A stretch of 64,000 bases of DNA, taken from NCBI RefSeq assembly GCF_014651075.1, contig NZ_BMWE01000008.1:1-64000 (forward strand), given 5' to 3'. Shown in pieces: positions 16,905 through 25,407 of the stretch. The notes below the pieces were generated by a model. It had not been told where the DNA came from. It saw nothing but the letters and a program-made list of their open reading frames with translations, and did not search any database. The DNA is from Streptomyces djakartensis (GTDB lineage Bacteria > Actinomycetota > Actinomycetes > Streptomycetales > Streptomycetaceae). Numbering within the stretch: position 1 is the stretch's first letter; every line of letters begins with the position of its first letter. The position numbers were made by a program, and so were the translations under genes.

Positions 16905-18155
16905 ATGGACACCCACGAGAGCCACGAGAGCACGTTTCCGCTGATCATCTCCGTGGACGACCACACCGTGGAGCCCGCGAGCGTCTGGCAGGACCGGCTT
17001 CCGGGGAAGTACCGGGAGGCGGGGCCGCGGATCGTCCGGGCGCCCGTCAAGGAGATGACGTTCCTCGGCGGGCGTTTCCGGCCCGTCATGGGTGAGCCCG
17101 GGGACGAGGGTCCCGTCGGTGACTGGTGGGTCTACGAGGAACTGCGGCGGCCGCTGACCCGGCTGGACACCGCCGTGGGGTACAGCAGGGACGAGATCAA
17201 GCTCGAGGTCATCACGTACGAGCAGATGCGGCCGGGGTCGTACGACGTCCCGGCGCGGCTCGCCGACATGGACGTCAACCACGTCCAGTCGGCCGTCTGC
17301 TTCCCGACCTTCCCGCGTTTCTGCGGCCAGACCTTCACCGAGGCCAAGGACCACGAGCTGGGCCTGCTGTGCGTGCGGGCCTACAACGACTGGATGGTGG
17401 AGGAGTGGTGCGGGCCGGACGCGCGGGGGCGGCTCATACCTCTCACTCTCATCCCCCTCTGGGACGCGGAGCTGGCCGCCGAGGAGGTCCGGCGGAACGC
17501 GGCGCGCGGGGTACGGGCCGTCGCCTTCTCCGAGATACCGCCGTACCTCGGGCTGCCCTCCATCCACGGCGACGGCTGGGACCCGTTCCTCCGGGCGTGC
17601 GACGAGACGGGGACCGTCATCGCCATGCACATCGGCAGCAGCAGCCGTATGCCGTCCACCTCGGCCGACGCCCCGCCCGCCGTCGGCTCCACCATCACCT
17701 TCGCCAACTGCTGCTTCTCGATGGTCGACTGGCTGATGAGCGGCAAGTTCGAGCAGTTCCCGAACCTCAGGGTGATGTACGCCGAGGGGCAGATCGGCTG
17801 GATCCCCTACATCCTGGAGCGGGCCGACGTCGTGTGGGAGGAGAACCGGGCCTGGGGCGGCGTCGAGGACAAGGTGCACCGGCCGCCGTCCGAGCTCTTC
17901 GCCGAGCACGTCTACGGCTGCTTCTTCGACGACGCCTTCGGGCTGCGCAACCTCGACGCGATCGGCCTCGCGAACGTCCTCTACGAGACCGACTACCCCC
18001 ACTCCGACTCCACCTGGCCCAAGTCCCGCGAGGTCGGCGAGGCGCAGATGGGGCATCTGGAGGCGGACGTGGTGCAGCGGATCGTGCGGCGGAACGCCAT
18101 CGAGTTGCTGGGGCTGACCGACGGGGGGTTGTGGCCGGGCGGTGGTGCGCGGTGA
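16905..18155 (+). CDS. Amidohydrolase family protein (ACMSD-like)
   Basis: 416 residues. TIM-barrel amidohydrolase of the amidohydrolase_2 type: N-terminal ISVDDHTVEPASVW, central VIAMHIGSSSRMPS with a metal-ligand His, and C-terminal YETDYPHSDSTWPKS with the catalytic Asp. The usual N-terminal HxH is DDH here, as in many actinobacterial members. Family reactions include decarboxylation and hydrolysis of cyclic or carboxylated substrates. Overlaps the next gene by four bases (GTGA). The upstream operator places it in the shared catabolic regulon. Confidence 0.87.
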   Translation: MDTHESHESTFPLIISVDDHTVEPASVWQDRLPGKYREAGPRIVRAPVKEMTFLGGRFRPVMGEPGDEGPVGDWWVYEELRRPLTRLDTAVGYSRDEIKLEVITYEQMRPGSYDVPARLADMDVNHVQSAVCFPTFPRFCGQTFTEAKDHELGLLCVRAYNDWMVEEWCGPDARGRLIPLTLIPLWDAELAAEEVRRNAARGVRAVAFSEIPPYLGLPSIHGDGWDPFLRACDETGTVIAMHIGSSSRMPSTSADAPPAVGSTITFANCCFSMVDWLMSGKFEQFPNLRVMYAEGQIGWIPYILERADVVWEENRAWGGVEDKVHRPPSELFAEHVYGCFFDDAFGLRNLDAIGLANVLYETDYPHSDSTWPKSREVGEAQMGHLEADVVQRIVRRNAIELLGLTDGGLWPGGGAR

Positions 18156-19075
18156 GTCTGTTGTACGGGATGCAGCTTCCCGTCCAGTCGCAGAGCACCC
18201 TCTACGCCGAGTCCTGGGAGGCCGCCGCGGGAGCGGAGGACCTTCTCGCCGTCGCCCGCGCCGCCGACCGGGCCGGGTTCGACTATCTCGCGAGCTGCGA
18301 CCACATCGGCATCCCGCGCCGGCTCGCGTCCTCGATGAGCACGGTGTGGTACGACCCCGTCGCCACCCTCGCCTTCCTCGCGGCGGCCACCGAACGGATC
18401 CGGCTGCTCAGCCACGTCGCCGTGGTCGGGCTGCGGCACCCGCTGCTCACCGCCAAGCAGTACGCCACCCTCGACCACCTCAGCGGCGGCCGGCTGATCC
18501 TGGGGGTGGGCGCCGGGCACGTCCGGGAGGAGTTCGAGGCGCTGGGCGTGGACTTCGAGCGGCGCGGGGCCGTGCTGGACGAGACGGTCGACGCGCTGCG
18601 CGCCGCCCTCGGGGCGCAGGAGTTCCCCGAACACCACGGCAAGCTGTACGACTTCGAGGGACTCGGGCAGCGGCCCCGTCCGGTCCAGGACCGTGTCCCC
18701 CTCTGGGTCGGCGGCTCCTCGCCCGCCGCCGTACGACGGGCCGCGCTCAAGGGCGACGGGTGGCTGCCGCAGGGGGATCCGAGGGACCGGCTGCCGGGGC
18801 AGGTCGAGCGGATACGCAGGCTGCGGGAAGAGGCCGGGGTTGAGGGGCCGTTCGTCCTCGGTGCCATCGCCGAGCCCCTGTACGTCGGGGAGCCGCGCTG
18901 GGACGTGGGGCGGCGGACGGTCAGCGGGCCGCCCGAGGTGATCGCCGAGTCGCTGCGGGCGTACCGGGCGATGGGAGTGGATCAGGTGCAGGTGCGGTTC
19001 CGAAGCCGCGGGCGGGCCGAACTTGTAGACCAGATAGGGGAGTTCGGGGCGGAGGTCGCGCCGCTGCTGTCGTAA
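18152..19075 (+). CDS. LLM-class F420-dependent oxidoreductase
   Basis: 307 residues from GTG 18152, overlapping the amidohydrolase stop. Luciferase-like monooxygenase fold: DRAGFDYLASCDHIGIPRR, TERIRLLSHVAVVGLRHP, then LDHLSGGRLILGVGAGH. These proteins use F420 (or FMN) for hydride transfer to the substrate. Translational coupling to the amidohydrolase implies consecutive steps. Confidence 0.88.
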   Translation: MSLLYGMQLPVQSQSTLYAESWEAAAGAEDLLAVARAADRAGFDYLASCDHIGIPRRLASSMSTVWYDPVATLAFLAAATERIRLLSHVAVVGLRHPLLTAKQYATLDHLSGGRLILGVGAGHVREEFEALGVDFERRGAVLDETVDALRAALGAQEFPEHHGKLYDFEGLGQRPRPVQDRVPLWVGGSSPAAVRRAALKGDGWLPQGDPRDRLPGQVERIRRLREEAGVEGPFVLGAIAEPLYVGEPRWDVGRRTVSGPPEVIAESLRAYRAMGVDQVQVRFRSRGRAELVDQIGEFGAEVAPLLS

Positions 19076-19114
19076 GCGCATTCCTTGAAAACTTGAACAC
19101 GTCCACGCCGGGAC

Positions 19115-19154
19115 CCGTACGTACTGACGTACGGACACGTACGGACACGTACGG
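19115..19154 (+). promoter_or_regulatory. Phased CGTACGG repeats upstream of the LuxR-type gene
   Basis: CGTACGG occurs at 19128-19134, 19138-19144 and 19148-19154, a 10-base period. An inverted copy CCGTACG at 19115-19121 forms a 7-bp palindrome with the first. They end 23 bases before the GTG start at 19178, so they overlap the expected promoter/leader and may be a multi-dimer binding site. Confidence 0.5.
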
Positions 19155-19177
19155 CTTCGGCGGAAGGACACAATGAC

Positions 19178-19816
19178 GTGCGCACTTCCCGGAAACTCTC
19201 CGTCGCTCTCGCCTGCCCCGAGGGCCACTGGCCGCATCCCGACTGGCCCGCACCGGACGACCCGTACGTCGAGCGAGTGGTGAGCCTGCGCCCGCCACCG
19301 CCCTTCCGGGTGCCGGACGGTGTGGACGTCGTGGTCCTGCACTGCACCGAACCACTGGCCGAGTTGAGGGAGTTGAGGGCGGGAGCCGTCCCGGTGATCG
19401 TGGTCGCACCGCACCGGGACGCCGAGACCGTGGTGGAGGTGTTCCGAGGGGGCGCCGGATATCTGGTCGAGGGCGACTACTGCACCTGCATGCTCTCCTC
19501 GGCCGTCGTCCAGTCCACCGTCGGGCACACCTACCTCTCCCCGGCGGCGTGCGCGGCCCTGCGCGACGGGGCCCGGCGGGCAGCCGTTCCGGACGCCGCG
19601 ACGGAGCGGCTGCGGGGGCTGCTCTCCCCGCGTGAGCGGCAGATCATGGAGCTGCTGTCGACCGGTCTTGGCGCGCAGGAGATCGGACTGCGATTACGGC
19701 TGAGCGAGAAGACCGTGCGCAACAACCTCAGCAACATCTACGCCAAGCTGGACGCCCGCGGCAGCACGGACGCGGTCCTGAGGTGGCTGGGAGCCGCGCC
19801 CGTGCTTCGCATCTGA
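19178..19816 (+). CDS. LuxR-type response-regulator-like transcription factor
   Basis: 212 residues from GTG 19178 (GGAAGGA 9 bases upstream). The N-terminal half is a receiver-like domain without the usual phosphoacceptor signature (VDVVVLHCTEPLAELRELR, VPVIVVAPHRD). The C-terminal LuxR HTH is clear: LSPRERQIMELLSTGLGAQE, then LSEKTVRNNLSNIYAKL. Probably an atypical, unphosphorylated regulator. No adjacent kinase. Convergent with the secreted-protein genes. Confidence 0.87.
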   Translation: MRTSRKLSVALACPEGHWPHPDWPAPDDPYVERVVSLRPPPPFRVPDGVDVVVLHCTEPLAELRELRAGAVPVIVVAPHRDAETVVEVFRGGAGYLVEGDYCTCMLSSAVVQSTVGHTYLSPAACAALRDGARRAAVPDAATERLRGLLSPRERQIMELLSTGLGAQEIGLRLRLSEKTVRNNLSNIYAKLDARGSTDAVLRWLGAAPVLRI

Positions 19817-19835
19817 GAACCTCCGGGTCGACCGG

Positions 19836-20627
19836 CTACGGCGCCGGTATCTCCGAGAGCGGGATGTCGACGTCGGTGACGTTCTCGCCGCCCTCACCGA
19901 AGCCCGGTTCGGACCTGAGGGCGCGCGTGGAGTTCAGCAGCCCCGCGGCCTCCGGCGTGCCGCACTTCACGTTGCGCAGCCACAGGCGCCCGTCGGGGGT
20001 TCCGTTCTTCAGAATCTGCGGATAGAAGACGTGCACACTCGTGCCGCCCTCACTCGGCGAGAAGAACACCTTCTGGCCGTCCTGCGGCTCCTTGTACGTG
20101 GCTCGCAGGAATCCGCTCACGTCGGTGCGTTTCGCCGACCACATGAAGAAGGCGACGCTGTCCGCCTGCACGGTGTCCGTCCTGCTGAACGCCAGGCCGG
20201 TCGTCTTGTCGTCACGCGTGATGTTGATTTCCGAGGTGTTGAACTTCAGGCCGATCTCGAAGAAGGAGTTGCCGAGCTTCGTGTCGGCGGCGGCCGTGAA
20301 TCCGTCCTCCAGCTGAATGACCCTGGTGACGGACGTGCTCACGTCGAAGGTCTTCGAGGCGGTGCTCGTCGATCCGCAGTTGTCGGTCACCGCGGAGACC
20401 CGCTGGTTCGGCCCGAGACTGTCCCGCTTGACCTGGACGTCGACAAACTCGCAGTTCTCCAGCTTGTCGGAGTCCGCCGAACAGTCGGCGCTCACTTCGG
20501 AGGGGGTGGCGGCACCCGCCGGGTTCATCAGCGGTACGGCCACCGCTACGGCCGCCACAGGGGCCAGGGCGAGGGTGATGCGCTTCTTCCTGCTCCGGTG
20601 GCTTCTCTTGCGGCCTGCGCGTGTCAT
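19836..20627 (-). CDS. Secreted protein of unknown function
   Basis: 263 residues. Basic N-region (RKRSHRSRKKR) then a hydrophobic stretch and an AGA-A cleavage site near residue 40 form a signal peptide. The mature part is rich in beta-prone segments and has Cys at the motif ENCEFVDV plus others (SADCSADS, DNCGSTS, VKCGTPE), suggesting disulfides. The following leftward gene is its upstream neighbour (49 bases) and shares an NCEFV motif. I do not recognise a named family. Confidence 0.78.
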   Translation of the reverse strand: MTRAGRKRSHRSRKKRITLALAPVAAVAVAVPLMNPAGAATPSEVSADCSADSDKLENCEFVDVQVKRDSLGPNQRVSAVTDNCGSTSTASKTFDVSTSVTRVIQLEDGFTAAADTKLGNSFFEIGLKFNTSEINITRDDKTTGLAFSRTDTVQADSVAFFMWSAKRTDVSGFLRATYKEPQDGQKVFFSPSEGGTSVHVFYPQILKNGTPDGRLWLRNVKCGTPEAAGLLNSTRALRSEPGFGEGGENVTDVDIPLSEIPAP

Positions 20628-20676
20628 GGCTCTCTCCTGTGGGGGATGGGGGTGGTGGAAGAGGGGCGGTGGGGAG

Positions 20677-21420
20677 TCAGCAGTCGGTCAGCACGGCCTT
20701 GGAGGTGCCGTCCACGACACCGGGGGCACCCGCCGCGCCCGGCAGCACGACCGGCCCCTCGACGACCTCCGGTGCCGCGAAGTTCTGCTCCGGTGTGGCG
20801 TTGGTGGTGGTCGTCGCCTCACGGGCGTCGATCCGCACCCGCCATTCGCCCGTCATGCGCTGCATCTTCGGCGTGAACTCCATGTGGAGCACCTTGCCGA
20901 CCGGCACTTCCCGCTGTTCCGTATCGCCGGCGGTCGCCGACTTCAGGGTGAGGTCGAGGGTGCCCTTGTGCTTTAGCCAGGATCCGCTCAGCGCCCCGAA
21001 GAGCCCCCCGCCGCCGCCCTGCTGGGTGACGGTGTACTTGCCCTGGCCCTGGGCCGTCGTCGCCGTCCAGGTGATCGACGCCTTCGCCGGTTCGGTGGCG
21101 CCCGGTTCGCAGTTGGGGAAGTCGACGGAGGCCTTCTCGGTCGGGCCGTCGAAGGTCTCGAAGCCCGTCTCGACGAACTCGCAGTTGTCCGACTCGAAAC
21201 CCGGTCCGGCGACCGGGTGGCCGCCGAAATCGAAGATGGACTGCTGCTTGCCGTTGAGCACCTTCGCCCGCTGGCACATCGTCATGATCTGCTCGGGTGT
21301 CTTCTCGTCGGCGGCGTTCGCCGACGGCAGCAGTACGGCCGCCACGGCTCCGCCGGTCACGAGGGCCGATCCGATCGCGACGATCCTGATCTTTCTGTTC
21401 CTGAGTTTCCTCTTGGCCAT
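20677..21420 (-). CDS. Secreted protein of unknown function, paralogous motif with its neighbour
   Basis: 247 residues. N-terminus MAKRKLRNRKIRIV, hydrophobic core ALVTGGAVAAVLL, cleavage site near ANAA-D. The mature part includes MCQRAKVL, DNCEFVETGFE, an all-beta central region with a Gly run (QQGGGGGLFGALSG), and a C-terminal Cys. Co-oriented with the next gene 49 bases away, so probably one operon. No catalytic motif seen. Confidence 0.78.
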   Translation of the reverse strand: MAKRKLRNRKIRIVAIGSALVTGGAVAAVLLPSANAADEKTPEQIMTMCQRAKVLNGKQQSIFDFGGHPVAGPGFESDNCEFVETGFETFDGPTEKASVDFPNCEPGATEPAKASITWTATTAQGQGKYTVTQQGGGGGLFGALSGSWLKHKGTLDLTLKSATAGDTEQREVPVGKVLHMEFTPKMQRMTGEWRVRIDAREATTTTNATPEQNFAAPEVVEGPVVLPGAAGAPGVVDGTSKAVLTDC

Positions 21421-21519
21421 GAGCCAGATCCTGGGCGGTCCTGACGAGCCCCGACAGGGTCAAACATCCCTACTTGCCGGTCACGTGATATTCGCCTCAG
21501 CAACGTCCAGGACTTGCAT

Positions 21520-21534
21520 CTGACGTAGCGTCAG
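21520..21534. promoter_or_regulatory. CTGAC-N5-GTCAG operator before SDR
   Basis: CTGAC GTAGC GTCAG, extended on both sides to ATCTGAC/GTCAGAT, 52 bases upstream of the SDR start and between it and the divergent secreted-protein gene. Confidence 0.72.
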
Positions 21535-21586
21535 ATATGTCGCTACGATGCGGAGCCCACCGAGTCCACCCGTGAAGGGGGCCGCA

Positions 21587-22357
21587 ATGGGCAAGCTCGA
21601 CGGTCGGGTCGTCATCGTCACCGGCGCCGCACGCGGACAGGGCGAGCAGGAGGCCCGGCTGTTCACGGCCGAGGGGGCCCGGGTGGTCGTCGCGGACGTC
21701 CTCGACGACCAGGGCGAGGCCCTGGCGAAGGAGATCGGCGCGAAGTACGTCCATCTCGACGTCGGCCGGGAGGACGACTGGCAGGCCGCCGTCGCCGCGG
21801 CCAAGGACGCGTACGGTCATGTCGACGGGCTCGTCAACAACGCCGGCATCCTGCGCTTCAACACCCTCCTGGACACCCCCCTCGACGAGTTCATGCAGGT
21901 CGTGCGGGTCAACCAGGTGGGCTGCTTCCTCGGCATCCGGGCCGTCGCCCCGGAGATGTCCGACGGCGGCACGATCGTCAACACGTCCTCCTGCACGGGC
22001 CTGACCGGGATGGCGGCGGTCGGCGCGTACGCGGCGACCAAACACGCCGTGGTCGGCCTGACCCGGGTCGCCGCCCTGGAGCTGGCCGGGCGGGGAATCC
22101 GTGTCAACGCCGTCTGCCCGGGGGCCGTCGACACGGCGATGTCCAACCCGGCGCGGCTGGATCCGGGCGCGGACCCGGAGGCGACGGCGAAGGGGCTCGA
22201 CCGGCTCTACCGCAAGCTCGTGCCGCTCGGGCGGGCGGGGCGGCCGGAGGAGGTGGCCCGGCTCGCCCTCTTCCTCACCTGCGAGGACTCGTCGTACATC
22301 ACCGGGCAGCCGTTCGTGATCGACGGAGGGTGGCTGGCCGGAGTCAGCGTCGTATGA
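21587..22357 (+). CDS. Short-chain dehydrogenase/reductase
   Basis: 256 residues from ATG 21587. Classical SDR: cofactor motif [12 protein letters not shown], active-site Ser in NTSSCTG, and YAATK (Tyr and Lys). C-terminal [11 protein letters not shown]. Oxidises or reduces a hydroxy/keto group with NAD(P). Preceded by the shared operator; the next gene is another regulon member. Confidence 0.92.
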   Translation: MGKLDGRVVIVTGAARGQGEQEARLFTAEGARVVVADVLDDQGEALAKEIGAKYVHLDVGREDDWQAAVAAAKDAYGHVDGLVNNAGILRFNTLLDTPLDEFMQVVRVNQVGCFLGIRAVAPEMSDGGTIVNTSSCTGLTGMAAVGAYAATKHAVVGLTRVAALELAGRGIRVNAVCPGAVDTAMSNPARLDPGADPEATAKGLDRLYRKLVPLGRAGRPEEVARLALFLTCEDSSYITGQPFVIDGGWLAGVSVV

Positions 22358-22358
22358 G

Positions 22359-22433
22359 CTGACGGGCCGTCAGCTATTGACGCCCATGGGGGCCGGTGGA
22401 ACAGTCGGAGCCATCGATCTGACGGCACGTCAG
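22359..22433. promoter_or_regulatory. Two CTGAC-N5-GTCAG operators before the LLM gene
   Basis: Copies at 22359-22373 and 22419-22433, centres 60 bases apart, between the SDR stop and the TTG start at 22471. Two phased sites suggest cooperative binding or looping. Confidence 0.72.
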
Positions 22434-22470
22434 ATGCGCGTCGGATATGACCTTGGGGCGGTGAATCTCC

Positions 22471-23589
22471 TTGGAATTCGGGGTCTTCGTACAGGGATAC
22501 GTGGGCAAACGGGCCGAGACCGACCCGCTCGCCGAGCACAAGGCGCTGATGGAGGAGACCGAGTACGTCATCCAGGCCGACAGGTCGGGCTTCAAGTACG
22601 CCTGGGCTTCCGAGCACCACTTCCTGGAGGAGTACTCGCACCTCTCCGCCAACGACGTCTTCCTCGGGTACCTGGCACACGCCACCGAGCGAATCCACCT
22701 GGGCTCCGGGATCTTCAACCCGCTGGCGCCGGTCAACCACCCGGTGAAGGTCGCCGAGAAGGTGGCCATGCTCGACCACCTCAGCGAGGGACGGTTCGAG
22801 TTCGGCAGCGGGCGGGGTGCGGGGTCCCACGAGATCCTCGGGTTCCTGCCGGGGATCACCGACATGAACCACACCAAGGAACTCTGGGAGGAGACCATCG
22901 CGGAGTTCCCCAAGATGTGGCTCCAGGACGAGTACGAAGGCTTCCAGGGCAAGCACTGGTCGCTGCCGCCGAGGAAGGTCCTGCCGAAGCCGTACGGCAG
23001 GTCACACCCGGCGATGTGGTACGCGGCCGGGTCGCCGCCGTCGTACGCCATGGCCGCGCGGAAGGGGCTCGGCGTGCTCGGCTTCAGCGTGCAGAAGGTC
23101 TCCGACATGGAGTGGGTGCTGGAGCAGTACAAGACGGCGATCGTCGACGCGGAGCCCGTCGGGGACTTCGTCAACGACAACGTGATGGTGACGACCACGG
23201 CGATCTGCGCGCCCACCCACGAGGAGGCGGTGCGGATCGCGGCGAACGGCCAGTTGCACTACCTGCCGTCGCTGGTGTTCCGCTACCACGACACGTTCCC
23301 GCGGCCCGAGGGGTTCCCGGTGTGGCCGCAGACGCTGCCGGAGTACACCGAGGAGTTCGTCGAGGTGCTCATCGAGGAGGAACTGCTGATCTGCGGGGAT
23401 CCGGACGAGGTGCTGGCTCAGTGCCGGCGGTGGGAGCGGGCCGGGGCGGATCAGCTGAGTTTCGGGTTGCCGGTGGGGGTGCCGAAGGAGGAGACGCTGC
23501 AGACGCTCCGGCTGGTCGGGGAGTACGTGATTCCCGAGATCGATACGGATCCTGTGCATCGGACTTCGCGGCTCCGGGGGGTTGCGTGA
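22471..23589 (+). CDS. LLM-class flavin/F420-dependent oxidoreductase
   Basis: 372 residues from a TTG start, chosen because [14 protein letters not shown] is the normal family N-terminus and no ATG/GTG is in frame nearby. Motifs: [47 protein letters not shown]. Length and the EHHF motif fit luciferase-like monooxygenases that could use FMN or F420. Its promoter carries two copies of the shared operator. Confidence 0.88.
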   Translation: MEFGVFVQGYVGKRAETDPLAEHKALMEETEYVIQADRSGFKYAWASEHHFLEEYSHLSANDVFLGYLAHATERIHLGSGIFNPLAPVNHPVKVAEKVAMLDHLSEGRFEFGSGRGAGSHEILGFLPGITDMNHTKELWEETIAEFPKMWLQDEYEGFQGKHWSLPPRKVLPKPYGRSHPAMWYAAGSPPSYAMAARKGLGVLGFSVQKVSDMEWVLEQYKTAIVDAEPVGDFVNDNVMVTTTAICAPTHEEAVRIAANGQLHYLPSLVFRYHDTFPRPEGFPVWPQTLPEYTEEFVEVLIEEELLICGDPDEVLAQCRRWERAGADQLSFGLPVGVPKEETLQTLRLVGEYVIPEIDTDPVHRTSRLRGVA

Positions 23590-23615
23590 TCGCCGCGGGC
23601 GGGTGCGGGTGGCTC

Positions 23616-23646
23616 GTGGCTGGTCGCGCAGTTCCCCGCGCCCCTG
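23616..23646 (-). repeat. Streptomyces intergenic repeat (inverse copy of the 52.8-53.2 kb element)
   Basis: On the minus strand reads AGGGGCGCGGGGAACTGCGC followed by GACCAGCCAC, the same conserved core found four times after fbiC. It fills the gap between the LLM and D-aminoacylase-like genes. Confidence 0.8.
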
Positions 23647-23676
23647 AGGCGACGGACTCAAGGGAGTTGAGGGCTC

Positions 23677-25407
23677 ATGCTTGATCACGTCATCAAGGGG
23701 GCGACGGTCGTCGATGGGAGCGGTGACTCCGCCTTCACCGCCGATGTCGGCATCGGGGACGGCCGGATCGCCGTCATCGGTCAGGTCACCCAGGAAGCCC
23801 GCAGCACCGAGGACGCCACCGGCCTCGTCCTCACCCCCGGCTTCGTCGACCCCCACACCCACTACGACGCGCAGCTCTTCTGGGATCCGTACGCCACCCC
23901 TTCCCTCAACCACGGGGTCACCACCGTCGTGGGTGGGAACTGCGGTTTCACGCTCGCGCCCCTGCATCCCGACCGGCCCGAGGACGCCGACTACACGCGG
24001 CGGATGATGTCCAAGGTCGAGGGCATGTCGCTGGTGGCGTTGGAGGAGGGGGCGCCCTGGAACTGGCACGGGTTCGGGGAGTATCTCGATGCCCTTCAGG
24101 GGCGGATCGCCGTGAACGCCGGGTTCATGGTGGGGCACTGCGCGCTGCGGCGGTACGTGATGGGGCCGCAGGCCGTGGGCGGGCGGCCGGCCCCGGAGCA
24201 ACTGGCCGCGATGGTGCGGTCGCTGCGCGAGGCCATGGACGCCGGGGCGTGGGGACTGTCCACCACCCAGTCGACCAGCCACTCGGACGGCGACGGGAAA
24301 CCGGTCGCCTCCCGGCACGCCGAGCCGGCCGAACTCCTGGCCCTGTCCCGGGCCGTCGGAGAGCACGAGGGCACGCAGATCGAGGCGATCGTCGCGGGCT
24401 GCCTCGATCAGTTCAGCGACGCCGAGATCGACCTGTTCGTGGAGATGAGCGCGGCGGCGGGGCGGCCGCTCAACTGGAACGTGCTCACGATCGACGCGGC
24501 GGTGCCCGAGCGGGTGCCCCGGCAGTTGCTCGCGAGCGAGCAGGCGCGGAAGGCGGGCGGCAGGGTCGTGGCCCTGACCATGCCGATCCTCACACCGATG
24601 AACATGTCGCTGGGGACGTTCTGCGCGCTGAACCTCATACCCGGCTGGGGTCCGGTCCTCGGGCTGCCCGTGCCCGAGCGGATCCGGAAGCTGCGTGACC
24701 CCGACGTACGGGCAGAACTGCTGCGACGCGCGAACTCCAAGGATGCGGGGGTCTTCCGGCGGCTCGCGAACTTCGGGCGGTACGTCATCGGCGACACCTA
24801 CAGCGAGGCGAACGCCGGACTGACCGGCCGGGTCGTGAAGGACATCGCCGAGGAGCGCGGCCAGGAGCCCTTCGAGTGCCTCGTCGAGATCTGCGCCAAC
24901 GACGAGCTGCGTACGGTGCTGTGGCCGATGCCCTCCGACAACGACCCGGCGTCCTGGGCGCTGCGGGCGGAGACCTGGCAGCACGAGGACGTCCTGCTCG
25001 GCGGGTCCGACGCGGGCGCCCACCTGGACCGGATGTGCGGGGCGCCGTACACGACCCGCTTCCTCGGGGACTGTCTGCGCGGCCGGAAGCTGGTCGGTCT
25101 GGAGCAGGCCGTGAAGATGCTGACCGACGACCCCGCCCGGCTCTTCGGGCTGCGCGAACGGGGGCGGGTGCGGGAGGGCTGGCACGCGGATCTCGTCCTG
25201 TTCGACCCCGAGCGGATCGACGCGGGCCCCGCCACCCTGGTGCACGACCTGCCGGGTGACAGCCCCCGGCTGGACTCCCGGGCGCTCGGCGTGCGGGCGG
25301 TGTGGGTCAACGGCGTCGAGGCGATCCGGGACGACCTGGTGACGGGCGCGGTGCCGGGCCGGGTGCTGCGGTCCGGCCGGGACACCGAGACGGTGAGCAC
25401 CCGGTGA
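23677..25407 (+). CDS. N-acyl-D-amino-acid deacylase-like amidohydrolase
   Basis: 576 residues. D-aminoacylase family features: TPGFVDPHTHYDAQLFWDP with the HxH metal ligands, GNCGFTLAPL, GGSDAGAHLDRM with the catalytic Asp, and a C-terminal GWHADLVLFDPE. Family enzymes hydrolyse N-acyl-D-amino acids or related cyclic amides. The stop overlaps the aldehyde dehydrogenase start (GTGA). In this context it probably opens an amide or ring in the catabolic route; actual substrate unknown. Confidence 0.86.
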   Translation: MLDHVIKGATVVDGSGDSAFTADVGIGDGRIAVIGQVTQEARSTEDATGLVLTPGFVDPHTHYDAQLFWDPYATPSLNHGVTTVVGGNCGFTLAPLHPDRPEDADYTRRMMSKVEGMSLVALEEGAPWNWHGFGEYLDALQGRIAVNAGFMVGHCALRRYVMGPQAVGGRPAPEQLAAMVRSLREAMDAGAWGLSTTQSTSHSDGDGKPVASRHAEPAELLALSRAVGEHEGTQIEAIVAGCLDQFSDAEIDLFVEMSAAAGRPLNWNVLTIDAAVPERVPRQLLASEQARKAGGRVVALTMPILTPMNMSLGTFCALNLIPGWGPVLGLPVPERIRKLRDPDVRAELLRRANSKDAGVFRRLANFGRYVIGDTYSEANAGLTGRVVKDIAEERGQEPFECLVEICANDELRTVLWPMPSDNDPASWALRAETWQHEDVLLGGSDAGAHLDRMCGAPYTTRFLGDCLRGRKLVGLEQAVKMLTDDPARLFGLRERGRVREGWHADLVLFDPERIDAGPATLVHDLPGDSPRLDSRALGVRAVWVNGVEAIRDDLVTGAVPGRVLRSGRDTETVSTR

